NCBI GenBank assembly: GCA_001311805.1
Contig: BBCA01000008.1
Coordinates: forward strand, 14,277-78,276
Reading direction: 5' to 3'
Length of the DNA: 64,000 nucleotides
DNA from: Lentibacillus juripiscarius JCM 12147
GTDB lineage: Bacteria; Bacillota; Bacilli; Bacillales_D; Amphibacillaceae
The notes under the pieces were generated by a model, which saw only the letters and a program-made list of their open reading frames with translations, made no database searches and was not told where the DNA came from. Made by a program: the position numbers and the translations under genes. Of the stretch, positions 9,673 to 19,506 are shown one piece after another. How positions within the stretch are numbered: position 1 is the stretch's first letter; every line of letters begins with the position of its first letter.

Positions 9673-9720
9673 ATAGCATGCCTCCTTTCATGGGGCTGGG
9701 ACAAGGAACCCGTGTCCTGC

Positions 9721-11125
9721 TTAGAATGCCATCCATTGGACATAAATTTGAACCATAATATACAGGGCAATTGCGTACTTGTAGTTAAATTTTATCCCAT
9801 TTTTAAGTGCGCTCAAACCATTCGTTCCACTCAACACAATGACTGGCATGATCAATGGGGATAGCAGTATCGATATGGCACTTCCTGATGTCACTGCCAG
9901 TACAATCAATTCCGGCGGGTACGGTAGTGAAATGCTTTCGAGAATGCCTGCAACCAGGACCATTACCGTAAGTGGGCCAAGCCCCATGAACCCAAGGATA
10001 ATGACGATAAATGGCAAGAAATACAGCATATTGAAAAACGGGACAACCTCCTGAAGGGAATAAATTCCACCCACAATTGCCCTTCCAATCCCACTCTGGT
10101 TCATGGAAAATATCATAATCCCTGCTGAAGTCAGCACACTGAACTGATACGCCTGTGCTGATAATCCGCTCTTATAATAATCTTTCATTTCAGCAAGCAT
10201 ATTTTTCGGCTTTCGTTTTACTATGAAATAAATACTGGACCACACGATAATCACGAGCGGAATCAGCACCATTAGCTTAACAGCCAGAATTTCGTATAAC
10301 AGAAAGATAGATCCGAACAACGTAATAAATAGGAAGATAAATTCCATCGTTTTGCGCAACTGCTCTTTTTTATCCGACGAATGCTCGAGAACGTTATCAA
10401 TTTCCGTTTTATTTCCGCAGTCAGGTCAACACCATAGCGTTTCTCTTCAAAATAGGAGAACAAGACCGCCAGCATCATAGCAGCAGCCGTGATCAGAAAG
10501 CCTTGCAAAATTGTCAGCCACAACGATGCATTCAACGCCTCGACCGCAAATGCAAAACTCGGGATACTGATAACCCAAAGCGTTGACAAGGCAAACGCAC
10601 GCAGCAGAGCTGTTCCTTTAAAATTTTCCCATGCCTCTCCCCGCTGATGTTTCAACATGTGGCTGACAAACTGATACATCAGCGGTATCGCGCCGAATAA
10701 TAGAAAATAAGAAAGAATATGTGTAAATGAAAGCATGCCAAAGTAAAACTTCCGGCTGGAGTCAAGCAGCTTGTGCGCCATGCCGATAATTTCCTCAATA
10801 TATGGCTCCTGGCGCAATACCCAGCCAATCATCGGAACAACCGCGAGCAGGCCAATAATATTGCTCATCTGAAGCAGACCGCTTTGAATATTTCCAGCTT
10901 GAAAGCCATCGGTAAACACCATAATGATAACCCCTGCTGTAACAAGAAAAAGCGGCAATTTAAAACGATGCAGCTTCAGTTTCACCGCGGCCAAAACCAG
11001 CATGACAAAGCCAATGACGGCATGTATAGCTACCATTATCCGGATGGGGAAAAGTAAGTGATAAAGTGTAAGAGGGCGTATAGAAAAATAGACAGCCGCA
11101 GTCCCCTAGTAACGAATCCATCCAT
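9721..11125 (-). CDS. Uncharacterised polytopic membrane protein, frameshifted
   Basis: About 465 residues with at least ten hydrophobic segments in two halves. The halves each contain a serine/proline/glycine-rich re-entrant-looking segment (LRAFALSTLWVISIPSFAFA and SGSAISILLSPLIMPVIVLS), which recalls the ion-transporter superfamily of secondary carriers, but I do not recognise the family. ATG at 11125 with AAGGAGC upstream gives MDGFVTRGLRLSIFLYALLH; the frame then shifts near 11048 and again near 10380 after VDLTAEIK. The two long open frames are 10272-11036 and 9721-10359. Substrate unknown. Confidence 0.6.
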
Positions 11126-11218
11126 TTCACAAGCTCCTTCTTAAATCAAACGTTCATTTAATAACATACGCTCATGAAAATCAGTATAACGCAATAAATT
11201 CAGGAATGAAAACTGGAA

Positions 11219-11302
11219 TCGCTGTAGATCACTTAACTTTTGGTCAAAACGCCAGATTTTAGCACGAATTCACCAAAATTTACTGCAAAAACACCAGAGT
11301 TA
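11219..11302. repeat. About 20 bp periodic degenerate repeat
   Basis: Between divergent genes. Similar short units (cgccagatttt near 11250, tcaccaaaattt near 11270, acaccagagtta near 11291) recur every 20-21 bases, preceded by tcgctgtag near 11220. Similar architecture occurs at 17727-17920 and 19507-19600. Confidence 0.4.
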
Positions 11303-11390
11303 CCTGAACCAGACAAAATAAATGAGTTTGATGCTTAAGGATAAGATTCTTAAGCATACTAAAAACAAACGTAAAACATTGCGGAGGTGT

Positions 11391-12093
11391 ATGATGATGG
11401 ACCCCAAAGAAAGACTGAAAAACTGCTGGTATATCAATGGCAAGCGATCTAAAGTTACAGACATTTGGCAGAGACAAAGAATCCGATAAAACTGTTGCGG
11501 ATATGAAAACGGTTCAAGCCATTATTAGTGATTGGAATGCTATGTCCAAGAAATCGGCAAACCTGACAATCGAGCAATACGGCCTTCCAAACGAAGCTAC
11601 TCCAAGCAGACTAGTCTGGTATAACAATGGACCGTGGAAACGAACGATAATTTATCGTGATGAGATCCCCCATGACTTTCCACAGCCCCATACGGATGTA
11701 ATCGAGAACGTTATTGATTACCGGGTGCCACCGGAAATGTTCAGCGAAGTGGCGAAATTTGATGGGAGTGTGATTGTAGAAAGAACGGCGGGTGAAGTAT
11801 CTTCCCGGTGTGATATGGAGGCTGCCAATATTGTTGCTCTCAACTTTATGCATGATATTGTAACAGGGAAATTAAACGCTGAAAAAGCTCGTGAAGACCT
11901 CAGCGAAATTAACACCTCCTATTTAATGAATAAGTCAGCCCCATACGCAGAGGCATTACAATTTAGCGTTGCAGCCGAAGATACAAATGATACCGACCAT
12001 GTAACGGTTGAAGACGAAATAATAAAGCAAGGCATTGAAAAAGTTAATGACGTAATGAAAGGTGACAAGGACCGTCGAGGGGATGATACTTAA
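11391..12093 (+). CDS. Conserved-looking hypothetical protein, one frameshift
   Basis: I do not recognise the family. Reassembled product of about 233 residues begins MMDPKERLKTAGISMASDLK and contains GRDKESDKTVADMKTVQ, then an aromatic stretch RLVWYNNGPWKRTIIYRDEI, then DYRVPPEMFSEVAKFDGSV, and ends in an acidic tail. There is no signal peptide, membrane segment or known motif. The start codons at 11391-11399 follow GGAGG, in another frame from the main body; an extra A near 11415 explains it. Soluble and charged; codon use is like the neighbours. It stands alone between a divergent membrane gene and a convergent DUF4349 gene. Confidence 0.6.
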
Positions 12094-12101
12094 AGCTAAA
12101 G

Positions 12102-12128
12102 GGGCAATTTCTCTTCACAAAATTGCCC
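12102..12128. terminator. Inverted repeat between convergent genes
   Basis: Stem GGGCAATTT (12102-12110) and AAATTGCCC (12120-12128), loop nine bases, between the convergent ends at 12093 and 12142. No long T run; likely a shared terminator. Confidence 0.5.
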
Positions 12129-12141
12129 AGCCAAACAGACC

Positions 12142-13085
12142 CTATTCTCCCTGCTTGTTCCTCATCCGCTTCCTAATTAGCCAAATTGCAGCCGCACTGG
12201 CAATCCCTAATATAATCAGAACCGGCAAATTGCCAATGATGAAGACGAATAATCCGGATAACGCTGACAGGAGAAAATTAATGCTTTTCATAAACTGCTG
12301 TTTCGTTTTTTCCCACGTATTCAAGTCATCCTCACTGGAGATGGTTACATTCTTCTCTTCCATATGAATGGTGACGGTGGCAAGATCAACCTTATTTTGC
12401 AGATAGTTCATCCGGCCAGTAATCTGCTCAATTTCTTCTTGAACTTTTGCCAGATCTTCCGAAATGTTAAGCAGGTCTTCCGTTTTCTCCGCCTGTTCCA
12501 TGAAGAAAGAAGCCGTTTCTCTACGACCCGTTTTGATTCCAGCCGGGATTCCAGGTCCACGTATTCTTCCGTCACGTCCTGACCCGATATCGAGCTGTTC
12601 ACGACTTTTTGCTGCCGTCTTCCACCTGCTGAACAAATTCCCGAAAATGTTCCTGTGGGATCCGGGCCGTAATCTGCCCACTGCTCGCCCCGTCTTCAGA
12701 TCCTCCATGCATGCTTGATTCAACGATATAGCCGCCTCGATCGGATACTTGCTCTCGGATATCATCTGCTGTCTGCCCGTAGCTCTTCACTTCGATATGC
12801 AGATTGGCATTATAAATACTTTCCGGTCGGCATCAGTTGCATCATCAGCCTGTGATGCCGCATTATCTTCACTCGCACTGCCGTCATTCTGATCAGTCGC
12901 AGCACCATCTTTTCCGCCAGAAGAATCATTCGCTGTCGTAAAAGTTGTACTCTTTTCTACTGCATTTTCCTCTGTCATTCGATTGGCCTGATCAGCACTT
13001 GATTCACTGTCCCCCGATTCATTACTACAGCCCGCTATCAAAATAATGGAAGTGATAACAATAAACATGAAAAATCTTTTTTCAT
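12142..13085 (-). CDS. DUF4349 lipoprotein with C-terminal membrane helix, several frameshifts
   Basis: Signal MKKRFFMFIVITSIILIAGC gives a lipoprotein start, followed by a low-complexity Ser/Asp/Ala linker, then the DUF4349 body: YGQTADDIREQVSDRGGYIV, GQITARIPQEHFREFVQQV, SSISGQDVTEEYVDLESRL, a coiled coil EDLAKVQEEIEQITGRMNYL, and a C-terminal hydrophobic segment ending RKRMRNKQGE. At least four single-base shifts (near 13075, 12800, 12600, 12530). About 313 residues after repair. The family is found in cell-envelope proteins and its function is not established. ATG at 13085. Confidence 0.7.
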
Positions 13086-13242
13086 CCTTGACCCCCCGTC
13101 TCTGAACAAAAGTTTGTGTTTTCTATACTGACGGCAACCGCTAAAAATTACATATTACGGGGGAAAACAATTGCAGAAATTGGAATGAACAATGATTCTT
13201 TCGGATATGATAAGCATTGGAGTTTTTATGGAGGTGTTTTAC

Positions 13243-13404
13243 TTGGACGAACGTTATCGTGAATATCGAACAGGACAAGGTGTACCAGCGGAAGGGACAT
13301 ATACATGTCAATCCGGCGAAAAAGCAAAGCTAACAGAACAGGACAACTTCCCAGTATGCCCGGTCAGCGGAAATGAAACATACTGGAAACATGATGATGA
13401 ATGA
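13243..13404 (+). CDS. Small YjzC-like/zinc-ribbon-like protein
   Basis: A 53-residue protein starting at TTG 13243 six bases after GGAGGTG (13230-13236); a longer reading from 13192 lacks a binding site. Sequence YREYRTGQGVPAEGTYTCQS has the G-Q-x-P-x-x-G-x-Y pattern of the YjzC family, and two cysteines (TYTCQSG, PVCPVSGN) with a histidine near the end could bind metal. Function unknown; the family name is tentative. A strong terminator follows at 13423. Confidence 0.55.
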   Translation: MDERYREYRTGQGVPAEGTYTCQSGEKAKLTEQDNFPVCPVSGNETYWKHDDE

Positions 13405-13422
13405 TTGGGCTCAGGAATCATT

Positions 13423-13469
13423 AAAAAATCCTCCGTGATGGAGTTTATTCCAGTCACGGAGGGTTTTTT
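13423..13469. terminator. Strong bidirectional terminator
   Basis: Stem AAAAAATCCTCCGTGA (13423-13438) and TCACGGAGGGTTTTTT (13454-13469). It ends the small gene at 13404 and the glutamate dehydrogenase gene from the other side. Confidence 0.9.
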
Positions 13470-13560
13470 CTCTATCATTTCTAGCTTTTACCATAAAGTT
13501 AACCAATCAGACCAGAAATCCGGCCATGATTGGGCAAAATCCAGAATCATTTGCGTCAAG

Positions 13561-14832
13561 TTATACCCATCCTCTGAAACGGGCAGCTTCCGCCATCCGC
13601 CGTACACCAACAATATATGCTGCCAGGCGCATGTGCACCTGATGCTGTTCAGCGGCATTGTATACTTTTTCAAATGAATTCACAAGGACTTTACGCAGCT
13701 TCGTGGCGACCTCTTCTTCACTCCAATAGTAGCCTTGATTGTTCTGGACCCATTCAAAGTACGAAGCTGTCACCCCGCCGGAACTTGCAAGAACGTCCGG
13801 TACAATCAGAATGCCACGGTCGTACATGATTTTTGTCGCCTCGAGTGTCGTCGGTCCATTTGCTGCTTCTACGACAATCGATGCTTTAATATCACTGGCA
13901 TTATTCTTTGTCAGCTGGTTGGCAATTGCAGCTGGCACAATAATGTCACAATCGCTAACAAGCAGTTCCTCATTGGTAATCGTATTATTAAACAGGTTGG
14001 TGACCGTGCCATAACTATCCCGTTTTTCCAGCAGATAGTTAATATCAAGGCCATCCGCATCATAAATCGCACCATATGCATCCGAAATACCGACTACCCT
14101 TGCCCCTTCGTCATGCATGAACTTGGCAAGATAGCTGCCGGCATTGCCGAACCCTTGTATGATTACCCGTGCACCCTGCATGTTGATGCCTTTTTTCTTC
14201 GCTGCTTCTTCTATACAGATGGTAACACCTTTAGCTGTAGCTGTTTGGCGTCCATGTGACCCGCCCAATACAATCGGCTTGCCGGTGACAAACCCTGGTG
14301 AGTCGAATTCACTGATACGGCTGTATTCGTCCATCATCCAGGCCATGATTTGCGAATTGGTGAACACATCTGGTGCCGGAATGTCTTTGGTCGGCCCGAC
14401 AATTTGACTGATCGCGCGGACATACCCACGGCTAAGCCCTTCCAGCTCACGGAATGACATCTCTCCCGGATCGCAGACAATACCACCTTTCCCACCGCCA
14501 TACGGAATGTCAGGGATACCACTTTTCAGACTCATCCACATGGCGAGGGCATCGACTTCCTCCGCGGTAACATCTGGATGGAACCGGATACCACCCTTTG
14601 TTGGGCCGACTGCGTCATTATGCTGTGTACGGTAGCCGGTGAAAATTTTGATGCTTCCATCGTCCATTCGTACAGGAATCCTTACAGTAAGCCTGCGCAT
14701 CGGTTCTTTCAGCAATTGAAAGACTTCATCCGGGTACCCCAAGTATTCCAGTGCTTCCTTAATAATCACCTGTGTTGACGCTGTTAGACTCAACGATTCC
14801 TCTGCTTGTTCATTCACGATTGTTTTTGCCAT
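13561..14832 (-). CDS. Catabolic NAD-dependent glutamate dehydrogenase
   Basis: Oxidises glutamate to 2-oxoglutarate and ammonia (RocG/GudB type). Intact, about 423 residues. Substrate and catalytic segments: GPTKGGIRFHPDV, IPYGGGKGGIVCDP, PAPDVFTNSQIMAW, dinucleotide loop GFGNAGSYLA, and VLASSGGVTASYFEWVQN. The ATG at 14832 has AAGGAAG well placed; an in-frame GTG upstream sits on the binding site and is rejected. It follows rocD by 33 bases on the same strand, so both are probably read from the sigma-54-type promoter near 16117. Placement after rocD and beside rocR fits a RocG role, but GudB cannot be excluded by sequence alone. Confidence 0.92.
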   Translation of the reverse strand: MAKTIVNEQAEESLSLTASTQVIIKEALEYLGYPDEVFQLLKEPMRRLTVRIPVRMDDGSIKIFTGYRTQHNDAVGPTKGGIRFHPDVTAEEVDALAMWMSLKSGIPDIPYGGGKGGIVCDPGEMSFRELEGLSRGYVRAISQIVGPTKDIPAPDVFTNSQIMAWMMDEYSRISEFDSPGFVTGKPIVLGGSHGRQTATAKGVTICIEEAAKKKGINMQGARVIIQGFGNAGSYLAKFMHDEGARVVGISDAYGAIYDADGLDINYLLEKRDSYGTVTNLFNNTITNEELLVSDCDIIVPAAIANQLTKNNASDIKASIVVEAANGPTTLEATKIMYDRGILIVPDVLASSGGVTASYFEWVQNNQGYYWSEEEVATKLRKVLVNSFEKVYNAAEQHQVHMRLAAYIVGVRRMAEAARFRGWV

Positions 14833-14865
14833 TTTACCATTCACTTCCTTGCTTCATATTGTCCG

Positions 14866-16072
14866 TCAGTTGGATAAGATTTTATGAATCTTTTCAATTG
14901 CCCAGTCAAGATCTTCCTGACTGATGATAAGCGGTGGTGCAAACCGGATGACATTGTCATGCGTTTCCTTGCAGAGCAGACCTTCTTCCTTTAGTTGCTC
15001 ACAGTATGACCGTGCTGGTTCGTTCAGCTCAACGCCGACAAACAAGCCTTTTCCGCGAATATCTTTAATAATAGGATTATCGATTTCTTTCAGTTTTTCC
15101 TGAAAATAGTTTCCAAGTTGTTAGAATGCTCAGCCAGATTTTCCTCTTCAATGACATCCAGTGCGGCTATGGAGACTGCGCATGCCAGTGGATTACCGCC
15201 GAATGTTGACCCATGGGAGCCGGGGTTGAAGACACCAAGTACATCTTCATTGGCAGCAACACAAGAGACTGGCATAACACCGCCGCCAAGAGCTTTGCCC
15301 AAAATGTACATATCCGGTGTGACGCCTTCCCAGTCACAGGCAAACATTTTACCGGAGCGTCCAAGTCCTGCCTGAATTTCGTCGGCAATAAACAGAACGT
15401 TTTCTTCACGGCAAGCATCATATGCCTCTTTCAGGAATCCTTCCGGTGGCATGATGATACCTGCTTCACCCTGGATTGGTTCCATAAGAAATCCTGCGGT
15501 GTTTGGCGTAATTGCTTCTTTCAGCGCATCAATATCACCGTAAGGAATGATTTTAATCCCCGGCAGCATTGGACCGAAGCCGCGTTTGTTATCCGGATCT
15601 GCTGACATGGAGATTGCAGCCATCGTCCGGCCATGGAAGCTGCCTTCACATGCAATGATTTCAGCCTGATCATCCGCAATGCCTTTACAATCATAACCCC
15701 AGCGCCGTGCTGCTTTAATGGCTGATTCAACTGCCTCAGCCCCTGTATTCATCGGCAGGACCATATCTTTATTTGCCAGCTTGGAAACCTTTTCATAAAA
15801 TGGCCCTAACTGATCATTATGAAATGCGCGCGATGTCAGTGTAACACGTCCTGCCTGGCTATTAAAGGCCTCCATAATTTTTGGATGACGATGCCCCTGA
15901 TTCACAGCAGAATAAGCACTTAGCATATCCATATACTGGTTTCCCTCCGGATCGGTTACCCAGACACCTTCTGCCTCAGACACAACAACCGGAAGCGGCT
16001 TATAGTTCCTCGCACCGTATTTATCTGTCTGCTCAATAATCTCTTCTGATTGATTAAATGTATTTACTTTCA
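14866..16072 (-). CDS. rocD: Ornithine aminotransferase, one frameshift
   Basis: PLP enzyme (class III fold) converting ornithine and 2-oxoglutarate to glutamate semialdehyde and glutamate. Motifs: [20 protein letters not shown] at the N-terminus, [45 protein letters not shown] and the PLP lysine in [15 protein letters not shown]. Frame shifts near 15116 where a G is missing; the remainder ([38 protein letters not shown]) runs to a stop at 14866. About 402 residues. GAGGAGG precedes the start at 16072-16076. First gene of the rocD-gdh operon, divergent from rocR. Confidence 0.92.
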
Positions 16073-16108
16073 TCACAAAACCTCCTCAATAGTCTTTCAC
16101 GATTATAA

Positions 16109-16125
16109 ATGCAAACTTATGCCAA
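16109..16125 (-). promoter_or_regulatory. Sigma-54 (SigL) type -24/-12 promoter for rocD
   Basis: The reverse strand reads TTGGCATAAGTTTGCAT, about 40 bases before rocD. It carries the GG and GC elements of sigma-54 promoters (consensus TTGGCAC-N5-TTGCAT), with one base less between them; a lost T in the TTT run would restore the usual spacing. RocD genes of bacilli are known SigL/RocR targets, so context supports it. Confidence 0.7.
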
Positions 16126-16177
16126 ATTTCAAAATACTGAAGTGATAAGGATTTCAAAATAAGGAATGTTTTTGGGC

Positions 16178-16192
16178 GCAAAACGAGTTTGC
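16178..16192. promoter_or_regulatory. Candidate RocR upstream activating site
   Basis: Inverted repeat GCAAAACGAGTTTGC between divergent rocD and rocR, about 55-60 bases upstream of the sigma-54-type promoter. RocR sites in B. subtilis are also TGCAAA-type inverted repeats. A further TTTTGCAT half site lies near 16232. Confidence 0.6.
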
Positions 16193-16284
16193 ACTTACGC
16201 GAGGTCGGGAGGTTGTGGCGCCAATTAATTTTGCATTCCACCAGAGGTTCTATTAAACTTAAAAGGAAGGAATGAGGTGACAAC

Positions 16285-17692
16285 ATGCCAACAAACAGTC
16301 CAAAAGATGTTCAGACACCACTCAACATGAATGCCCTTTACCAGCAGCTGCTCGATGCCGTAGACGTAGGCATTCATGTCATTAATAAAAACGGCGAAAC
16401 CATTATTTACAACAAAAAAATGATGGAAATTGAGTCCATGGGCAGTGAGGATGTCCTTGAGAAAAACCTGCTCGATGTTTTCAAATTCAGGGACAGCCAA
16501 AGCAGTACGCTTGTACAGGCGCTGACAACCGGCAAATCCACCCAAAATGCAAAACAAACCTATTTCAACTATAAAGGAAAAGAAATCACGACAATCAACA
16601 ACTCCTTCCCTATCGCAGAAAATGGCGAAATTACCGGTGCTGTTGAAATTGCCCGGGATGTAACACAGCTGGAGAATGTCATTAAAGAAAACGTGCTGAA
16701 CAAACGGAACACGAATTTCACCTTTGACAAAATTATCGGCAACAGCGAACCGATGCAGACGGTCATTGATGAAGCGAAACGCGCGACACGGACATCATCT
16801 TCCGTCATGATTGCCGGCGAAACGGGTACAGGGAAGGAGCTGTTTGCGCAAAGTATCCATAATGGCAGCGCCCGATCGAGTGCCCCTTTCATTTCACAGA
16901 ACTGTGCCGCCATTCCGGATAACTTGATGGAAAGCCTTTTATTCGGCACGAAAAAGGGGCATTTACAGGGGCAACCGACCGGCCAGGGCTTTTTGAACAG
17001 GCGGACGGCGGTACATTGCTGCTGGACGAAATCAATTCACTCGACTCCTCGCTGCAGGCAAAACTGCTGCGGGTTATCCAGGAAAAATCAATCAGAAGAA
17101 TTGGGGACCTGAAAGATAAAAAAGTCGACGTCCGCATTATCACGACCATTAACGAAGACCCTGTCGACGCCATTTCCAGCGGCCAGTTGCGAAAAGACTT
17201 ATTTTACCGGCTTAGTGTCGTGTCCCTGTTCGTACCACCACTAAGCGAACGCAAAGAAGATATCGCCCTTTTAACCAAACATTTATCGGAAAATACAACA
17301 AGCTATTCAACATGGATGTGACAGGCATCAGCTCCGAAGTCAGACAGCTTCTCCGCGAGCATGACTGGCCGGGCAATGTACGGGAGCTGGAGCATACGAT
17401 TGAAGGCGCTATGAACCTAATTCTGGATGAGGATACGATCACTATCGGGAACCTGCCCCCGAAATTCAGGAAGAAGTACCAGCAGGAGCCGGACACGCTG
17501 CCAGATAGCCTGTTAAATCTTCGTGATGCAGGTGCCGAAAATCGTTCATTAAAGGAAAAAATGGCAGAAGCAGAAAAATTTTATATTCAGCAGGCACTTG
17601 CTAGGAACGATCACAACGTTTCCCATACTGCAAAAAATCTTGGCATCAGCAGACAAAGTCTACAGTACCGGATGCGTAGGCTTGGATTATAG
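16285..17692 (+). CDS. rocR: RocR-type sigma-54-dependent activator, two frameshifts
   Basis: Activator of arginine/ornithine catabolism. Order: N-terminal PAS-like sensor (residues about 15-120, [20 protein letters not shown]), AAA+ domain with Walker A GETGTGKE, the sigma-54 contact loop GAFTGA (recovered after repair near 16958), Walker [11 protein letters not shown]-finger region, and a Fis-type helix-turn-helix at the end ([20 protein letters not shown]). Frameshifts: G run short at 16956-16959, T run short near 17284. About 468 residues. Divergent to rocD, with a candidate binding site between them. Ligand expected to be ornithine or citrulline as for B. subtilis RocR. Confidence 0.9.
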
Positions 17693-17726
17693 TAGAATGA
17701 GGGCGGATCGCACGGTGGTTCCGAAA

Positions 17727-17925
17727 GTCGCGCGGGGGGTGGTACAAACTCGCGCGAAAATCAAGAAACTCGCGCGGGACGGCCCAAATTCGCGCGAAAT
17801 CAAAAAACTCGCGCGGCACCCACTCAAACTCCCGCGGGAATACGGCACAGCTTTGCTTCACACAAAATCGCTGTAGTTTTGGATAAAATCGCTGCAGTCT
17901 GCACCAAAGTCACCCTAAACACCAA
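17727..17925. repeat. About 20 bp periodic arrays (CGCGCG type, then CGCTG type)
   Basis: CGCGCG cores preceded by aact or aatt lie at 17751, 17771, 17791 and 17810, flanked by gtcgcgcg at 17727 and actcccgcg at 17829: about six units spaced 19-21 bases. Directly after, near 17868-17920, AAAATCGCTG units recur with a similar spacing. The array fills the gap between convergent genes rocR and the DUF7916-like gene. No coding potential is seen. Confidence 0.65.
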
Positions 17926-17966
17926 ATAACAGCCAAAACTAATGAAAGCTCCCCAGCTCCAAGCAC

Positions 17967-18884
17967 CTACCGATTAACCGATGCGGCCATCCGCACATAC
18001 GTGTGCCGCTTCCCTCGAATGGCGATGGAATAATCCATCACATTTTCCGGCACAGCGATACCATGTTCACCCGCATCGCCAATATGATGGATATCCGCTC
18101 CGGCCATTTTATTGTTTAGTGCCATTTGCCGGATGGTTGCCGCAGCAGCTCCCTCCTGGCTCGTGCCGATTGCGGTTAATGCCAGGGCGCCTTGTTCATG
18201 GGCTGCATCCACAAGTTTTTCCGTCTTTTCCAGTGTCGTCCCTGGAACAGTGCCGACAGCCGGAAGCAGTACCACATCAGCACCGGCCCCAGCAAATTCT
18301 GCCACGACGTTCTCGCTCACAATGCCGCTGCCCGCTTCCTTTCTAACGCCTGCCCCATGCATTTTTCCAGCAATAATCATGATGTCATCTTGGAAAATTT
18401 CTTTTGCCTGTTTGATTGATTTTAGTATAGCCGTATTCGTCACCCCGGTTTTTGGGTTCCCAGTCAAGCAAACAAAATCAACGCCGAGCTTTTTCGCTTT
18501 TTCCAGCGATTCACGGATGGCAGTACGCCCTTTAGGAAGTTCCGCGAGTGTCTCTGCATTATCTGCCTCGGGATCAATCGGCTCCAAGTTAATCCCAACC
18601 GGCCGGCCTATTAATTTTTTCAGCTCAATGATTACATTTTGCGGATGTTCCGCGGACATACCTTCCACGTTCGGCTGATTAACGTCAAATAAGTTCAGCA
18701 AAATCATATCGGCTCCAAACGCGGCCGCATATTCCGCATTGGTCAAACTTGGATACAGCGGTGTCGTAGCACAAACCACTTCCGACAGCATGACCCTGCC
18801 TTCTGATGCTTCAATGGCCTGTCTTAGCTGAGCCCCATTCATCTCAGCAAAATCAGATGCCGTGCAATTTAATAAACGTTTCAT
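17967..18884 (-). CDS. DUF7916-like TIM-barrel protein of unknown function
   Basis: Intact, 305 residues, soluble. Repeating alpha/beta pattern with barrel-like strand ends (GRVMLSEVVCATTPLYPSLT, DMILLNLFDVNQP, GRPVGINLEPID, VDFVCLTGNPKTGVTN, IMIIAGKMHGAG, ADVVLLPAVGTVPGTT, ALALTAIGTSQEGA, GADIHHIGDAG). This recalls phosphoenolpyruvate-mutase-like annotations and the DUF7916 family, but I see no catalytic motif that I can name with confidence. The many glycine-rich strand ends suggest a phosphate or sugar-phosphate ligand. Stands alone. Confidence 0.6.
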   Translation of the reverse strand: MKRLLNCTASDFAEMNGAQLRQAIEASEGRVMLSEVVCATTPLYPSLTNAEYAAAFGADMILLNLFDVNQPNVEGMSAEHPQNVIIELKKLIGRPVGINLEPIDPEADNAETLAELPKGRTAIRESLEKAKKLGVDFVCLTGNPKTGVTNTAILKSIKQAKEIFQDDIMIIAGKMHGAGVRKEAGSGIVSENVVAEFAGAGADVVLLPAVGTVPGTTLEKTEKLVDAAHEQGALALTAIGTSQEGAAAATIRQMALNNKMAGADIHHIGDAGEHGIAVPENVMDYSIAIRGKRHTYVRMAASVNR

Positions 18885-18934
18885 AATGAAAACATCCTTC
18901 CTACTGCCCTTCTATATCAATAATCGAATGTCAG

Positions 18935-18970
18935 CTTCCAAAAGTGTCATCATCTATGAATAACACTTTT
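18935..18970. terminator. Hairpin, possible terminator
   Basis: AAAAGTGT and ACACTTTTTT flank a 15-base loop between two reverse-strand genes. Could end the membrane gene at 19016. Confidence 0.4.
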
Positions 18971-19015
18971 TTAACTTGAGAATCGATTACAGTTATGAAG
19001 AGAATTATTTAAAGT

Positions 19016-19469
19016 TCATGATGCCTTTCCCTTTTTATCTTTGTCATCAAAGACGTATTCAATGACGGCCAATAGAAGGGCTGCCGCCAATTCAGTCGAA
19101 AGCGTACTGTCACACTTCTCAAAAATTCATCAACTGTAAATATTATCAACCATTCAAACAATGTATCTATTATTATTTGCGTCATCGCCAACTGAACTTT
19201 GCTCGACAGATTCGCAATCACCAACATTTTAAGGCCCTTAGCAAAAATTTCAGCCGCTAATCCAAGCAAAAATAGAATACAATAAATAATCCTAATGAAC
19301 CTAGTGAATCATATGTCACATCAAAAATTCGAAAAAACCCGGCGAAGCAAAGAAGTAACTCCGACTGCAAAAGCCAAGGAACCGATAATAAGCAATGCCA
19401 TTAAAACGATAACAACTATTTTCCAAATAAGCCCAAATCGCGAAAGGATGAATCTTCTTCTTCGCTCAT
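19016..19469 (-). CDS. Small YrvL-like membrane protein, frameshifted
   Basis: Reassembled from three frames: MSEEE then RFILSRFGLIWKIVVIVLMA, then TYDSLGSLGLFIVFYF, EIFAKGLKMLVIANLSSKV, QIIIDTLFEWLIIFTVDEFL, and finally STELAAALLLAVIEYVFDD with a lysine-rich end KDKKGKAS stopping at 19016. Three or four hydrophobic helices in about 150 residues. It resembles the small YrvL family of Firmicute membrane proteins; that name is tentative. ATG at 19469 has a GGGGG site. The breaks lie near 19455, 19320, 19270 and 19100, mostly in base runs. Confidence 0.45.
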
Positions 19470-19506
19470 CAATTTCCCCCCTACTTAATGAGTATTTGGT
19501 TAAAAC

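Noticed and set aside
13735..14259. 174-residue forward frame opposite glutamate dehydrogenase
   Set aside because: Shadow of an intact, strongly conserved gene.
17727..17840. CGCGCG array as a CRISPR array
   Set aside because: Units are about 20 bases, with only a six-base core conserved; there is no long identical repeat and no cas gene.
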